A stretch of 64,000 nt of DNA, taken from an uncultured Pseudomonadales bacterium. Lineage in GTDB: Bacteria; Pseudomonadota; Gammaproteobacteria; Pseudomonadales; Balneatricaceae. The number at the start of each line of letters is the position of its first letter. Position 1 is the stretch's first letter. The translations under genes were made by a program, and so were the position numbers. Below the pieces are notes generated by a model. The model was not told the DNA's origin. It did not search any database and was given only the letters and a program-made list of their open reading frames with translations. Where the stretch lies: contig CALSNA010000004.1 in the NCBI GenBank assembly GCA_943787595.1, positions 491,967 through 555,966 on the forward strand, given 5' to 3'. Below are positions 32,101 through 40,579 of the stretch, piece after piece.

Positions 32101-32944
32101 GTTTTTAGGATCACAACATAATACTTGCCATGAAGGTATGAGTTATTATGATGTTGAGAATGTTCCTGATAGTCATCATGATGAATTATCTCGTTTACTG
32201 GCAAATGTTGATGATGCCAGGGCCTTCTCTGCACAAGAACGGTGCAGGCGCTTTGATTCAGCACCTAAGGATGTTTCTCCAGAAAAATCCCTACACCATA
32301 TAGAAAGTCGAGCTATTGATATCAGTCAGGTACGACCTGAATGGGGGCATGCAACTAATTCTTTTGCTGTAGTCGGGCGTCGAAGCCTCACACAAGGCTT
32401 GTTTCTTGATCGTAGGCCATTCTTGATTTCTTATAATCCACAAGACGATCTTAGTGGTGATATCTTAGAACGAATCCTGCTAGCTGTGGGTCCAGTTGGT
32501 GCTGGTATTAACTTAGAATACTATTTCTCTACTGTTGATAACAAGCGCTACGGTTGTGATACTAAAATTCCTCATAACGTCAGTGGTCTGATTGGTGTCA
32601 TGGAAGGGGTAATGAGTGACCTTCGTACGGGTTTACCACTACAGATGGTAGAAGTTCATGAACCAATGCGACTGCAGCTGGTTGTTGAAGCTAATCCAGA
32701 GGTACTCGGCAAGATTTATGGCCGTCAACCACTTGTTCAAACCTTACTCAATAATGAATGGATTCATCTAATAGTGGCTAACCCTGATACTGGGGAATTA
32801 GTAATGTTTGATCCAAATCAATTAACATTCGTCGCTTGTGACAAGCCCTTGAAACAGCTTCAGGAAAAAGATAATTCTTGGGACTGTTATCGTGGCCTCA
32901 CCGACTTTATTGATCCGCTTACTATTGTTAAAAATACAGCATAA
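29186..32944 (+). CDS. dabA: DabA-type inorganic carbon transport subunit (DUF2309), extra-long form
   Basis: 1252 residues (PF10070 family). DabA is a cytoplasmic, beta-carbonic-anhydrase-like zinc protein that with DabB hydrates CO2 one way to bicarbonate, driven by a cation gradient. The zinc and catalytic residues are all found with the spacing of the Halothiobacillus DabA: Cys689 and Asp691 in FCIDERE, His917 in CGHGSSS and Cys932 in DCGACGG (C-x-D, and 15 residues from His to Cys). The protein has over 300 more residues before the first zinc Cys than the Halothiobacillus protein. Other family landmarks are the early GPIETFIHHNTLHAFE segment and GRRSLTQGLFLDRRPFL near the end. Its genes on both sides encode antiporter-type subunits. 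Confidence 0.92.
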   Translation: MHSNNLTSAHEKIRHDVTHNGHYLTPQGPIETFIHHNTLHAFEQYSFYEAVQRAKVVTGGEGYLPNESYREFFRNGRITESDISSHIKSVAEKLKFPKSFDIGNNTVSLETIIRHHLISGIDSIVPEQLSYEVDNCNVTLKFREDLSADARNDMIKKSREFLKKSVDRIGKDWTFSDWFVAHSDTDLVHYLVNEVTSIIGDDQLNNGVNHSIESLMQRINVPEKLTANYLSCIDTHFKSHQLNVGTDIIHALWLQNEVNLLEKLMPLHFGIKPSVIDLAKKLDGDINTIETYASRMLWISCIKSYGVLNPYSPTDPATLAEYEHAYSSSGFSIDDNLDDHSIKAKSKDYTNAIATAEIAKIGCHTTHTDFLSILTGDDINGAVNRYMIQILGGFLDEGLAAWHMPTRDLGLYNSWRMIAPFDKSFDLYDINDWKEKISNLPEQPEQAIENAFNQLGIERSAWDSTICQLLQKLPGWSGMVAWREVKPDSLRNSVQHADLVELLAIRITVETLVAQQCCMENWGINASIESIQDYFSVNSSELYVREMLELGKLPESMAQSTHELLNFSVKNSNNQLERWEIIAQTTWLYNNSAVINISGDVINKDVWRLFNLAQCLGLASSDIHCLNKNTRDQLLSVIDMFPSTDHGAVWLQAYEGNYRDKITNALRVNYGKGRWATRDSRPQAQVVFCIDEREEAIRRHLEEINPKIETLGAAGFFGLPMQYKALHDHGQTPLCPVAVIPDREINEVNISDDKDIAPAFIKSNVTNSYGEVLSSTQEKVDILNSQGVEKMAKANDHRNKWSEYIHNIYWEAKRNLVSSYFLLDILGLPIIIQLYMSIFAPNKTHKISEKIHNKFVPSAITKLNLDTVDSETIEASNNHNLDNVGFPLEQQADIVFNFLSTIGLTRQFARLVVLCGHGSSSLNNPHESAHDCGACGGKHGGPNARAFSDLANRPAIRKILRERGMNIPDDTWFLGSQHNTCHEGMSYYDVENVPDSHHDELSRLLANVDDARAFSAQERCRRFDSAPKDVSPEKSLHHIESRAIDISQVRPEWGHATNSFAVVGRRSLTQGLFLDRRPFLISYNPQDDLSGDILERILLAVGPVGAGINLEYYFSTVDNKRYGCDTKIPHNVSGLIGVMEGVMSDLRTGLPLQMVEVHEPMRLQLVVEANPEVLGKIYGRQPLVQTLLNNEWIHLIVANPDTGELVMFDPNQLTFVACDKPLKQLQEKDNSWDCYRGLTDFIDPLTIVKNTA

Positions 32945-32965
32945 AAAACAAGAGACTGATTAGCC

Positions 32966-35080
32966 ATGTTAGAAGCAATTGTCATACTCATCCCAGGATT
33001 ACCGTTTTTAGCGGCAATGTTGAATGGGTTTAGTTCACTTACTCCTGTAGATAGTAATTATCATCAATGGTACAAGGAACATGCGGCTAGATTAATCGCC
33101 TTTTGGGCAACAACGCTCTCATTTTTTGGTGCTCTGGGAGTTTTAATCTACGTCATAATTAACCCTGAGCCTAGGGAAGTAATATTTTACCAATGGATTA
33201 CCAGTGGCAATATTAAAATTGAGATGGGGTTCTTAATTGATCGTCTGTCAGCATTTATGATGGTCATTGCCACAATATTTCCTGTACCCATTGCCCGTTT
33301 TGCTACGAATTACTTCCAAAATGAAAAAGGTATGCTCCGGTTTTTCACAATAAAACCACTGATGTTATCTTCTCTACTCCTGTTGGTTATGGGAAACAAC
33401 TATTTAGTAACATTCCTGGGTTGGGAGTTGGTCGGAGTTTGTATGGCACTCATGATTGGTTATCATTATGAGCGCAAGAATAGTGTAGTTCATGGAAATA
33501 AAGCTGCGATCATGGGCCGTATCGGAGATGTTGGGTTCTTACTCGCTATTTTGATTGCAGCCATGACTTTTGGAACTCTCAATTATATGGAAGTATTTGA
33601 CAAAGTTCCTGATACCGATCCGGCCTTATTGGTGGCAATTGCCTTGTGTCTGCTAATTGCAGCCATGGCCAAGTCAGCCCAATTGCCTTTTTCTACATGG
33701 TTAGCTACAGCTATGGAAGGTCCTACTCCTGCCAGTGCGTTAATTCACGCTGCTGTGCAAGATGGTGTCTACTTGATTGCGCGTAATTTCCAGATCTTTG
33801 ATCATGCGCCTAATGTGCTTCTGGTTGTGGCAATCGTTGGTGCAGTGACCGCATTGTTTGCTGGTATTGTAGGTTTAGTGCAAACGCATATAAAGGGTGT
33901 CTTAGCCTATTCAACCATATCCCAGCTTGGATTAATGTTTCTTGCATGCGGTATGGGGGCTTACGCAATAGCTGTATTCCACATGCTAACGCATGCGGCT
34001 GTTAAGACGTATTTGTTTTTAACATCGCCATCTATTATCCATCATCTGCATGGTAGGCCAAATTTAAAGTTAACCAGACCGATAAAACCTACAGGTTATG
34101 CAAAAGCCTTTTCAAACATAGCCTTGATAGTTGCAATATTACTGCTCGGTTTCCCTCTAATATCAGGTTGGTGGCCAGGCCAGAGTATTGTAGGTGTCGA
34201 GTTGGCCAGCTCAGCTTATATCCTGTTGGCATTAATCTTTATGGGGTGGTTTACTACAATTTACTATTCACGGCGTCTGGTGATCCAATCTTTTGCGCAC
34301 GGGAATGAAGAGCACTTATCTCATTTAACCGGACGCAATGGGTTAATCTTAAAGCCTATGTTAACTATTACGGGAATCATTGTTCTTGCTTTTGTACTTG
34401 GACTATTGCCAGGTGGTTCCGGAGGTGGATGGTTCCAGAGTTTCCTAGGTGATTACAATAGCACCATAAATATTATGGGTTATCAATCAGCAACTTTATT
34501 ACCTGCAATATTACTGGGGCTCATGTTATTAATTGTCTTATTTGCCTGGATTGTTGGGTTATATTTTGACCGTTTCCAGTCCGAAGTTAAAAAGACATAT
34601 GTAACAGACAATTATCGTCGTATGTATATTACTGTACTAAATGTATTCTGGATTGATGAGTATTTTAATCGCTATATTGTTACTCCAATTACCAAAGTAG
34701 GAAGAACACTAGATCGGTTTGATTCTGAATACATTGATCGATTTATAGGGTTATCACCACTTGCCGCCTATCAACATAACAACATATTTCTAAGTACTGT
34801 TTTACAAAAAGTCAGTGAACTCTTTAGTTTGATCGAATTCAAAGTGTTTAGAGGTGGTGTTAATAATTCATTATTAGCATTTATGGAGATTTTGTCTAAT
34901 ATATTTAACTGGTTAGAAGTAAAAATATTTAACCAATTAATTAATGAAGGCATAACCAGTGCTGTATTAAATTGGGGTAATATATTAGAAAATCAAGAAA
35001 ATAAGCTGGACAGACCAAGGATAATTATCTTTATTTCTATACTGTTCTTTTCTACATTCATTATTTGGATATTTGGATAA
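32966..35080 (+). CDS. NuoL-like antiporter subunit, probable DabB partner of DabA
   Basis: 704 residues, directly after dabA (21 bases), the usual place of dabB. NuoL/NdhF-like with about 16 helices. Channel residues kept: Glu154 in GWELVGVC, Asp188 in RIGDVG, Lys236 in AKSAQLPFSTWL, Lys310 in HIKGVLAYSTISQ and His343/Lys347 in LTHAAVKTYLFL. It is longer than a typical DabB and has a NuoL-like C-terminal extension (residues 540-704) ending in a helix. The broken-helix motif reads HAAVQDGVYLI (residues 261-271), two residues shorter than NuoL's HAATMVTAGVYLI. It should move protons or sodium to drive DabA. Confidence 0.88.
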   Translation: MLEAIVILIPGLPFLAAMLNGFSSLTPVDSNYHQWYKEHAARLIAFWATTLSFFGALGVLIYVIINPEPREVIFYQWITSGNIKIEMGFLIDRLSAFMMVIATIFPVPIARFATNYFQNEKGMLRFFTIKPLMLSSLLLLVMGNNYLVTFLGWELVGVCMALMIGYHYERKNSVVHGNKAAIMGRIGDVGFLLAILIAAMTFGTLNYMEVFDKVPDTDPALLVAIALCLLIAAMAKSAQLPFSTWLATAMEGPTPASALIHAAVQDGVYLIARNFQIFDHAPNVLLVVAIVGAVTALFAGIVGLVQTHIKGVLAYSTISQLGLMFLACGMGAYAIAVFHMLTHAAVKTYLFLTSPSIIHHLHGRPNLKLTRPIKPTGYAKAFSNIALIVAILLLGFPLISGWWPGQSIVGVELASSAYILLALIFMGWFTTIYYSRRLVIQSFAHGNEEHLSHLTGRNGLILKPMLTITGIIVLAFVLGLLPGGSGGGWFQSFLGDYNSTINIMGYQSATLLPAILLGLMLLIVLFAWIVGLYFDRFQSEVKKTYVTDNYRRMYITVLNVFWIDEYFNRYIVTPITKVGRTLDRFDSEYIDRFIGLSPLAAYQHNNIFLSTVLQKVSELFSLIEFKVFRGGVNNSLLAFMEILSNIFNWLEVKIFNQLINEGITSAVLNWGNILENQENKLDRPRIIIFISILFFSTFIIWIFG

Positions 35081-35086
35081 ATTACG

Positions 35087-36601
35087 ATGTTTAACGAACT
35101 TTCTGTTTATGGACAATTAGATTGGCCTCTGCTCAGTACGTTAATCTGGTTTCCGATTATTTCTGCTATCGTGTTGCGTTATTTTAATAAAATTGATAAT
35201 GCTCATGTATTTACAATGTTTGTTTTAGTAGTAGAACTTTGGTTATGTGGAGCTGTAATTTTATACTATACCCCTGAGGCAGCTGATATTCAGTTTTTTG
35301 AACAGTCTAACTTATGGATAGGTCTAAATTACTCTCTAGGTATTGACGGAATAAGCTTGTTATTCGTGCCATGGGCAGTATTAACAACCCTTTTACTTGT
35401 CTTATATATTTATTTAACTAATAAAAATAAAATAGAAGCCAACTACCTTAGTTATGTACTACTTTGTCTTGGTTGTAAATTAGGTGCGTTATTATCCATG
35501 GATTTGCTATTATTCTGGATATTTATTGCAGCCGAAATTTATCCAATTAGTCGGTTGATTAGTAAATTTGGTAAAGGTGATAAGTGTAAAGAAGCTAGTA
35601 GGCATTACTCCAGCAGTATGATGGCTTCCAGTATTGCTATGCTTATTGGCCTTACTGTATTAGCTAATCAAACTTCAACAGGTGATAATTCTTTTAGCTA
35701 TATTTCCTTATTTAGCAAGCCTATTTCAGAAAATATACAATACGTGGTTTTTCCGATATTGTTTTTTGCATTCATGTTTAGAGCACCTTTATTTCCTTTT
35801 CATACCTGGATGCTTAAGGCCATAAATAATGGTCCAGTTTTAACAATGAGTGTTTTTCTAATAGGTATAAATACGGCAGTTTATGGTTTAATACGATTAA
35901 CTCCATTATTTATTGATGCGATTGATGAGTTTTATATAATAGGTGTTTTAATTTGTCTCGCTAGTGTTATTTATGGTTCATTAATTGCGTTGGTACAATC
36001 TAGCTTATTAAGGTTATTGTCTTATAGCACTATTGCCCACCTTGGAGTTATTGTGATGGCAACTTTTTCACTAAACGCTCTTGGTTTGTATGGCAGTATG
36101 TTAAGTGCCTTAAATTTATTTATAACGACTGTGGGTTTATTTTTCATATCTAACTTTATCAGTAATAGAACTGGCAGTTTAGAAATAAATAATAATCACT
36201 ATTATCTATTTCGCACTACACCTTTATTAACTGCCAGTTTTATTGCCTTAGTAATTGGGAATATCGGTTTTCCTGGTACTTTTGGATTTAATGCTGAACA
36301 CACCATTATTTTAGGTGCACTAAGTGGCAATTGGGTAATGTTGATTACCGTAGTTTTGGCTGCACTACTTTCAGCCGGTTATTTTCTTATGTATTTTAAA
36401 CGTACACTATTAGATAATCATCTTGTTAGTTCAGGTAATAATCTAAATTTTTCTGATTTAAAATTTAGAGAAGCACTTATCATGCTAGTATTTATAGCGT
36501 TAGTGTATGTAAATGGTCTTTTTGAACCATATATTGAATTAGATTCAATATATGCTATTTCTAGTCGTTTTGAATCTTTGGTTCATAGCTTTAATAAATA
36601 G
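35087..36601 (+). CDS. NuoM-like subunit with lost channel charges
   Basis: 504 residues, about 14 helices, PF00361 family, 6 bases after the NuoL-like gene. Compared with NuoM, the helix-5 glutamate is replaced by Ile145 (FWIFIAAEIYP, with a Glu five residues later), the helix-7 lysine by Arg232 (FRAPLFPFHTW) and the helix-8 lysine by Asn262 (INTAVYGLIR). His318 (TIAHLG) and Glu404 (FNAEHTIILG) remain. It probably has a structural or altered ion-conducting role. Codons are strongly AT-biased: 35401-35460 has 12 G/C in 60. The frame is intact over its full length, so it is not an obvious pseudogene. Confidence 0.82.
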   Translation: MFNELSVYGQLDWPLLSTLIWFPIISAIVLRYFNKIDNAHVFTMFVLVVELWLCGAVILYYTPEAADIQFFEQSNLWIGLNYSLGIDGISLLFVPWAVLTTLLLVLYIYLTNKNKIEANYLSYVLLCLGCKLGALLSMDLLLFWIFIAAEIYPISRLISKFGKGDKCKEASRHYSSSMMASSIAMLIGLTVLANQTSTGDNSFSYISLFSKPISENIQYVVFPILFFAFMFRAPLFPFHTWMLKAINNGPVLTMSVFLIGINTAVYGLIRLTPLFIDAIDEFYIIGVLICLASVIYGSLIALVQSSLLRLLSYSTIAHLGVIVMATFSLNALGLYGSMLSALNLFITTVGLFFISNFISNRTGSLEINNNHYYLFRTTPLLTASFIALVIGNIGFPGTFGFNAEHTIILGALSGNWVMLITVVLAALLSAGYFLMYFKRTLLDNHLVSSGNNLNFSDLKFREALIMLVFIALVYVNGLFEPYIELDSIYAISSRFESLVHSFNK

Positions 36602-36647
36602 TGATTTTGAGCTTAATGCCAAATAATAAGACTTATAGAACTAATGG

Positions 36648-38183
36648 GTGAAATTTAGAATGGTTATTAACGAAATTACAGCACTAGAGCAAATTGGTTT
36701 TCCAATACTAAGTACAATGATTGTATTGCCTTTATTCTGGTGCGTGCTTATTTTTATTTATTCAGGAAAACATTTACGTGAATTAGCGCTTGCTGGAGCA
36801 TTAATTGAACTGGTGTTATCCCTCTTGGTTTTAGTGCAATTTAAGTCTGGTACAGCAGATTTTCAATTCACTGAAATGTTAAACTGGATGCCTTCTATTG
36901 GTGTAAGCTATCATTTAGGTATTGACGGTATAAGTGTTTTATTTATTCCATTAACTGCTATTATTAATGTTTTATTGATTCTCGCATCTTGGTCAAATAT
37001 TAAATACTGTAAAAAGCAATATCTTATTGCATTATTTATTATTGTATCTACGACGATAGGAATTTTTTCATCACTGGATTTAATCCTCTATTTCTTATTT
37101 TGGGAGCTGGCATTAATACCAGTATTTTTATTAATACAATTTTGGGGTGTTGGACAAGATCGGCAGCATGCTGCACAGAAGTATATGGTCTACATGCTAG
37201 CCAGTTCTGCCCCATTGTTAATTGGGTTTCTATTATTAGGACTTAATCATATTAACGTTGCAAACGCAGCCGGGATTACTGAAATTAAAGTATTTGATCT
37301 AATTGCATTAATGAACATAGAAATTCCTATGCCTTTGCAAGTAACTATTTTAATTTGTTTAGTAATTGGTTTTGCAGTGAAAGCCCCAATAATACCTTTC
37401 CATACCTGGTTGTCTTCTACTCTTATGGCAGGCCCTCTTGGTCCTTCAGCATTTTTGGTAGGTCTTAAGCTTGGAGTTTATGGTATTATCAGGTTTATTA
37501 TGCCACTATTACCTGATGCGCTTGCAGAATGGGGTTGGGTACTCGCTGTATTTGGTATTATTGCAGTTATATATGGTGGATTGATTGCATTGGTTCAAGC
37601 AAATCTACGTCGCTTAATCGCCTTTGCTAGTGTTAGCCACGTTGGACTTGCTTTGATTGGCGTGGCATCATTTAATTTTAATAGCATTCAAGGTGTAATC
37701 ATCATACTGTTCCACTTAGGTATTATCGCGACTACCTTGTTCTTGATGACGGAGTTTCTATATTCGCGTTATGGTTCTACTGATATTAAGTCTTTAGGTG
37801 GCATATCGCATCAGATGCCTAGGCTTTCTGGAATATTTTTTATATTAGGGCTTTCATTCATTGCAGTTCCAGGCACTAGTGGTTTTACAGCTGAATTTTT
37901 AATATTAGTTGGGGCATTTAATGCTAATTGGATATATGCAGTTCTGGCGTTAGTGGGAGTAGTACTGAGTGGTTCCTACTTCCTAAATTACTTTGGTAAA
38001 GCTTTCCTTGGCAAAGTCAAGACCCAGTATGTAAACACATATGATCTACAGCTGCATGAATTGATAATTGTTGTGCCTGCATTAATCATTGTTTTCTGGT
38101 TAGGTTTGTTCCCAAATGTATTTTTAGATATGACTAATAGCTCTGTTGAGCATATTATCCAAATTAATAATGTTATAAAATAA
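36648..38183 (+). CDS. Second-type NuoM-like antiporter subunit
   Basis: 511 residues from GTG 36648 (ATG 36660 is an alternative). About 14 helices, PF00361. Key charges are kept: Glu153 in FWELALIPV, Lys245 in FAVKAPIIPFHTW, Lys274 in GLKLGVYGIIR, His331 in SVSHVG and Glu416 in GFTAEFLIL. The loop after PFHTW is LSSTLMAGPLGPS, unlike the AHxxAPTxxS of ND4. It has the same order of landmarks as the preceding gene, so the two probably arose by duplication and divergence. Last gene of the block; a strong terminator follows at 38217. AT-rich. Confidence 0.86.
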   Translation: MKFRMVINEITALEQIGFPILSTMIVLPLFWCVLIFIYSGKHLRELALAGALIELVLSLLVLVQFKSGTADFQFTEMLNWMPSIGVSYHLGIDGISVLFIPLTAIINVLLILASWSNIKYCKKQYLIALFIIVSTTIGIFSSLDLILYFLFWELALIPVFLLIQFWGVGQDRQHAAQKYMVYMLASSAPLLIGFLLLGLNHINVANAAGITEIKVFDLIALMNIEIPMPLQVTILICLVIGFAVKAPIIPFHTWLSSTLMAGPLGPSAFLVGLKLGVYGIIRFIMPLLPDALAEWGWVLAVFGIIAVIYGGLIALVQANLRRLIAFASVSHVGLALIGVASFNFNSIQGVIIILFHLGIIATTLFLMTEFLYSRYGSTDIKSLGGISHQMPRLSGIFFILGLSFIAVPGTSGFTAEFLILVGAFNANWIYAVLALVGVVLSGSYFLNYFGKAFLGKVKTQYVNTYDLQLHELIIVVPALIIVFWLGLFPNVFLDMTNSSVEHIIQINNVIK

Positions 38184-38216
38184 AAAATTATTTATAATTT
38201 ACTGGACACATCATAG

Positions 38217-38258
38217 CAAAGCTATATAAGCTTTTGTTTATAGCTTTGTGTTTTTGTC
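38217..38258 (+). terminator. Rho-independent terminator of the DAB-like operon
   Basis: CAAAGCTATA (38217-38226) and TATAGCTTTG (38239-38248) form a perfect 10-bp stem with a 12-base loop, followed by a T-rich run. It lies 34 bases after the last NuoM-like gene, so the six genes can end as one transcript here. Confidence 0.75.
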
Positions 38259-38285
38259 TAAACTCATCAAAATTTTAGTGCTTTA

Positions 38286-38317
38286 TGGATAAAGCTTAAT
38301 TTTTTGAGCTTTATCCA
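38286..38317. repeat. Second perfect hairpin after the operon
   Basis: TGGATAAAGCT (38286-38296) and AGCTTTATCCA (38307-38317) form a perfect 11-bp stem around a loop rich in T. No T-tract follows, so it may back up the first terminator or protect the transcript end. Confidence 0.6.
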
Positions 38318-39538
38318 GTACTCCACATTACATGTATATTTAATAAGAACATTAAATTAGCATTCCTAAATGTTTATTTAGTGATGCACATGTCAATAGT
38401 TACATCAATATAAAAATTATGCTTTAACCCTTTTTCTGTTCCACTGTTTTAACTTTATTAGTTGAACAAGTTGAGACTTAATCTTATTTTTTTAAGATAT
38501 AATTCAATAAAAAATCAATGGTGTCTGATACTAAAACCAGCTCTTTTTAGCCCTATAACCCAAACAGATTGTAGAAAACCGTGAGATCAAAAGTGCTGGA
38601 ATTATAGTCCTAGAGTGATTTGTTTAAAACATGCTTTGATGATATATGAGGTATAAATCATGCGTTGGTACGCATACCAGAAACCATATATCAGGATTTG
38701 TTAGACGACGAACTGGGGGCCGATTCGTGTATCGCAATTGGAGCATCTGTTTTTCCTACATCTGGACTTATGTATTTACAAGGAATATAATTTTTCTAAT
38801 GAAGTTGTTGTAGTGCAAGGGTTCGATTCACCATCGTTGCAGTACTTTTATAGTTTAGCTTTTTATCGAAATGATATATTTGGTCAACCCTAAAGCTTGA
38901 AGCATGTGGTGGTTGATACTACCTTATCAGAGAAGCACAAATGTGCTGGCAGTCGATGGCTATCGCCTGTAATAATGAGTGTGTGTTACGTCAAATGTAT
39001 GTAAAAGATAGATACCAATCAATGCCCAGAATAGGTTGTTATGACCACGTTAAACAATATCAGCATATGTGCAGGGCAGGGTAACAAACAAAATGTTTTT
39101 CTGGTCGTGTGATACAGGACTGGCAACGTCAAATAGATCATTATGATCTTGCCCTGACTGATACGACAGTATGATTGCTTAGGGAAGCGTAGCGTCTTTA
39201 TCACTTACATAAGCGCAGCAAAAACACACTGTATAGCCTGCATGAGACTAATTTGAACATTGCCGAGATTAAAGCCCACAAGGGTTATGAGTCTGGTGTT
39301 AAAGCCAGTATTTTCATTATGGCTAAATAGTTTTTTGATATAGGGTTCTGAAAGTAAAGGCTGAAAACTGCTTTTTTCAGGTTGTGCAAGGCAGATACTG
39401 TGATAATAGACCGCTAATGATACCTGCAGGTAATAGATATCTGGGCAAAAATTTTGTAAGCTCCATCTGGCTTGCAAGATACCTTTTTGGGTTCTACTGC
39501 TGCCAGCAAATCAAAATAACATAATGTATCAAGGCTGT
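38318..39538. other. Non-coding stretch with decayed genes
   Basis: About 1.2 kb between the DAB-like operon and the LacI-type gene. No intact gene is seen. The only recognisable piece is the AraC-like remnant at 39202-39330; 38640-39180 may be its decayed N-terminal part but I cannot show this. Confidence 0.45.
39202..39330 (+). pseudogene. Remnant of an AraC-type DNA-binding domain
   Basis: One frame reads LHETNLNIAEIKAHKGYES followed by GVKASIFIMAK and a stop. The ET-x-L-x-IAEI-x6-GYES pattern is the second helix-turn-helix of AraC regulators, including the residues before it (KRSKNTLYS where the family has the RMxxAxxLL helix). No start or N-terminal domain is recognisable. It may once have controlled a neighbouring gene. 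Confidence 0.5.
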
Positions 39539-40579
39539 TTATGTGAAATTAAATCCTGTGATATTCTCCCTAGTGATTACACTTATCGGAAGATACTGAT
39601 CTTGATGCTCTTTTTTTTCAAGTATAGAGATTAGTGCATTGATGGATCTTGTGGCAATTAACTGCATATCTTGATGAATAATAATATTGACATGACCATC
39701 CATTAGAAATGCTTTATTGGCAGGTGTGAGATTGTGAGTAACAATCATTGTCTTTATACTAATATTAGAGTCGATTGCAGCCTTTATCATACCTTCTACA
39801 CCGCCCCCCACATTGTAAATGCCAATTAAATTTGGATGCTGCGACAACAGGTTTTCGACCTGTTGATAATTTCCATTAAAATCATCATGCCCGCATACGG
39901 TACTAATAATATGCAAATTTGGGAATTGCCTGCGTATTATTGCCCTGAAACCCATCTCCCTTTCTTCATGGGCTCGATATAGGTGCCCTGCTGAGACAAT
40001 AGCTATTTCACCAGTTGTTTGAGTAAATTGACCCATAAGATAGCCAGCAGTCCTGCCTGCGGATCGATTGTCTATCTCTATAGTACCTTGAACGGATGGT
40101 GTATCAATACCCGTTACAATGGAGATACAGGGAATGCCATTATTATGCAAATATTCGATGGCTTCTTTGACCCGATGGTCTTCTAATGCTTGTACGCCAA
40201 CAGCATCAACCCCTTGGTTTATACATGCCTTGAGCTTGCGTGCCAGCATTATGGGTTCTAGTTTACGGGAAAAAATACATTCGATACTATAGGTTCCATT
40301 GAGCTCAATTTGTTGAAAACACTTGGCTAGATATTCTGTTGAAGGGCCAGCATTGTCTGGCAAAAAAATCTTGATGCGCCAGGGTTTATTTCGATTTACT
40401 ACCGGTACTTTGCCAGATTCAATGGCTTTTTTAGCTTGCATTACCCTAAGCTGTGTTGTTTTTCGTACGCCTTCACGGCCGTGTATAACACGATCAACAG
40501 TAGCTGTGCTTAAGCCTGAGAGTTTGGCTATTTCTTTTATGCGAGCATGTTTTGGTAGAAGTAAATTAGAATTCATCAT
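39539..40579 (-). CDS. LacI-family transcriptional regulator, orphan
   Basis: 346 residues. N-terminal LacI helix-turn-helix (IKEIAKLSGLSTATVDRVIHG, residues 14-34) and a periplasmic-binding-protein-like sensor domain with GVDAVGVQALEDHRVKEAI and EIDNRSAGRTAGYLMGQ, as in sugar or polyol sensors. No sugar transport or catabolic genes are adjacent. The upstream inverted repeats at 40637-40677 are good operator candidates and would imply self-regulation. The ligand is unknown. Confidence 0.87.
   Translation of the reverse strand: MMNSNLLLPKHARIKEIAKLSGLSTATVDRVIHGREGVRKTTQLRVMQAKKAIESGKVPVVNRNKPWRIKIFLPDNAGPSTEYLAKCFQQIELNGTYSIECIFSRKLEPIMLARKLKACINQGVDAVGVQALEDHRVKEAIEYLHNNGIPCISIVTGIDTPSVQGTIEIDNRSAGRTAGYLMGQFTQTTGEIAIVSAGHLYRAHEEREMGFRAIIRRQFPNLHIISTVCGHDDFNGNYQQVENLLSQHPNLIGIYNVGGGVEGMIKAAIDSNISIKTMIVTHNLTPANKAFLMDGHVNIIIHQDMQLIATRSINALISILEKKEHQDQYLPISVITRENITGFNFT

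Noticed and set aside
31819-32264. Two minus-strand frames opposite dabA
   Set aside because: They are shadows of the DabA frame covering the His/Cys zinc region, and the plus-strand protein is clearly real.
27644-38183. Reading the NuoL/NuoM-like genes as part of respiratory complex I
   Set aside because: No nuoA-K or redox subunits are present, while DabA and SulP are interleaved with them.
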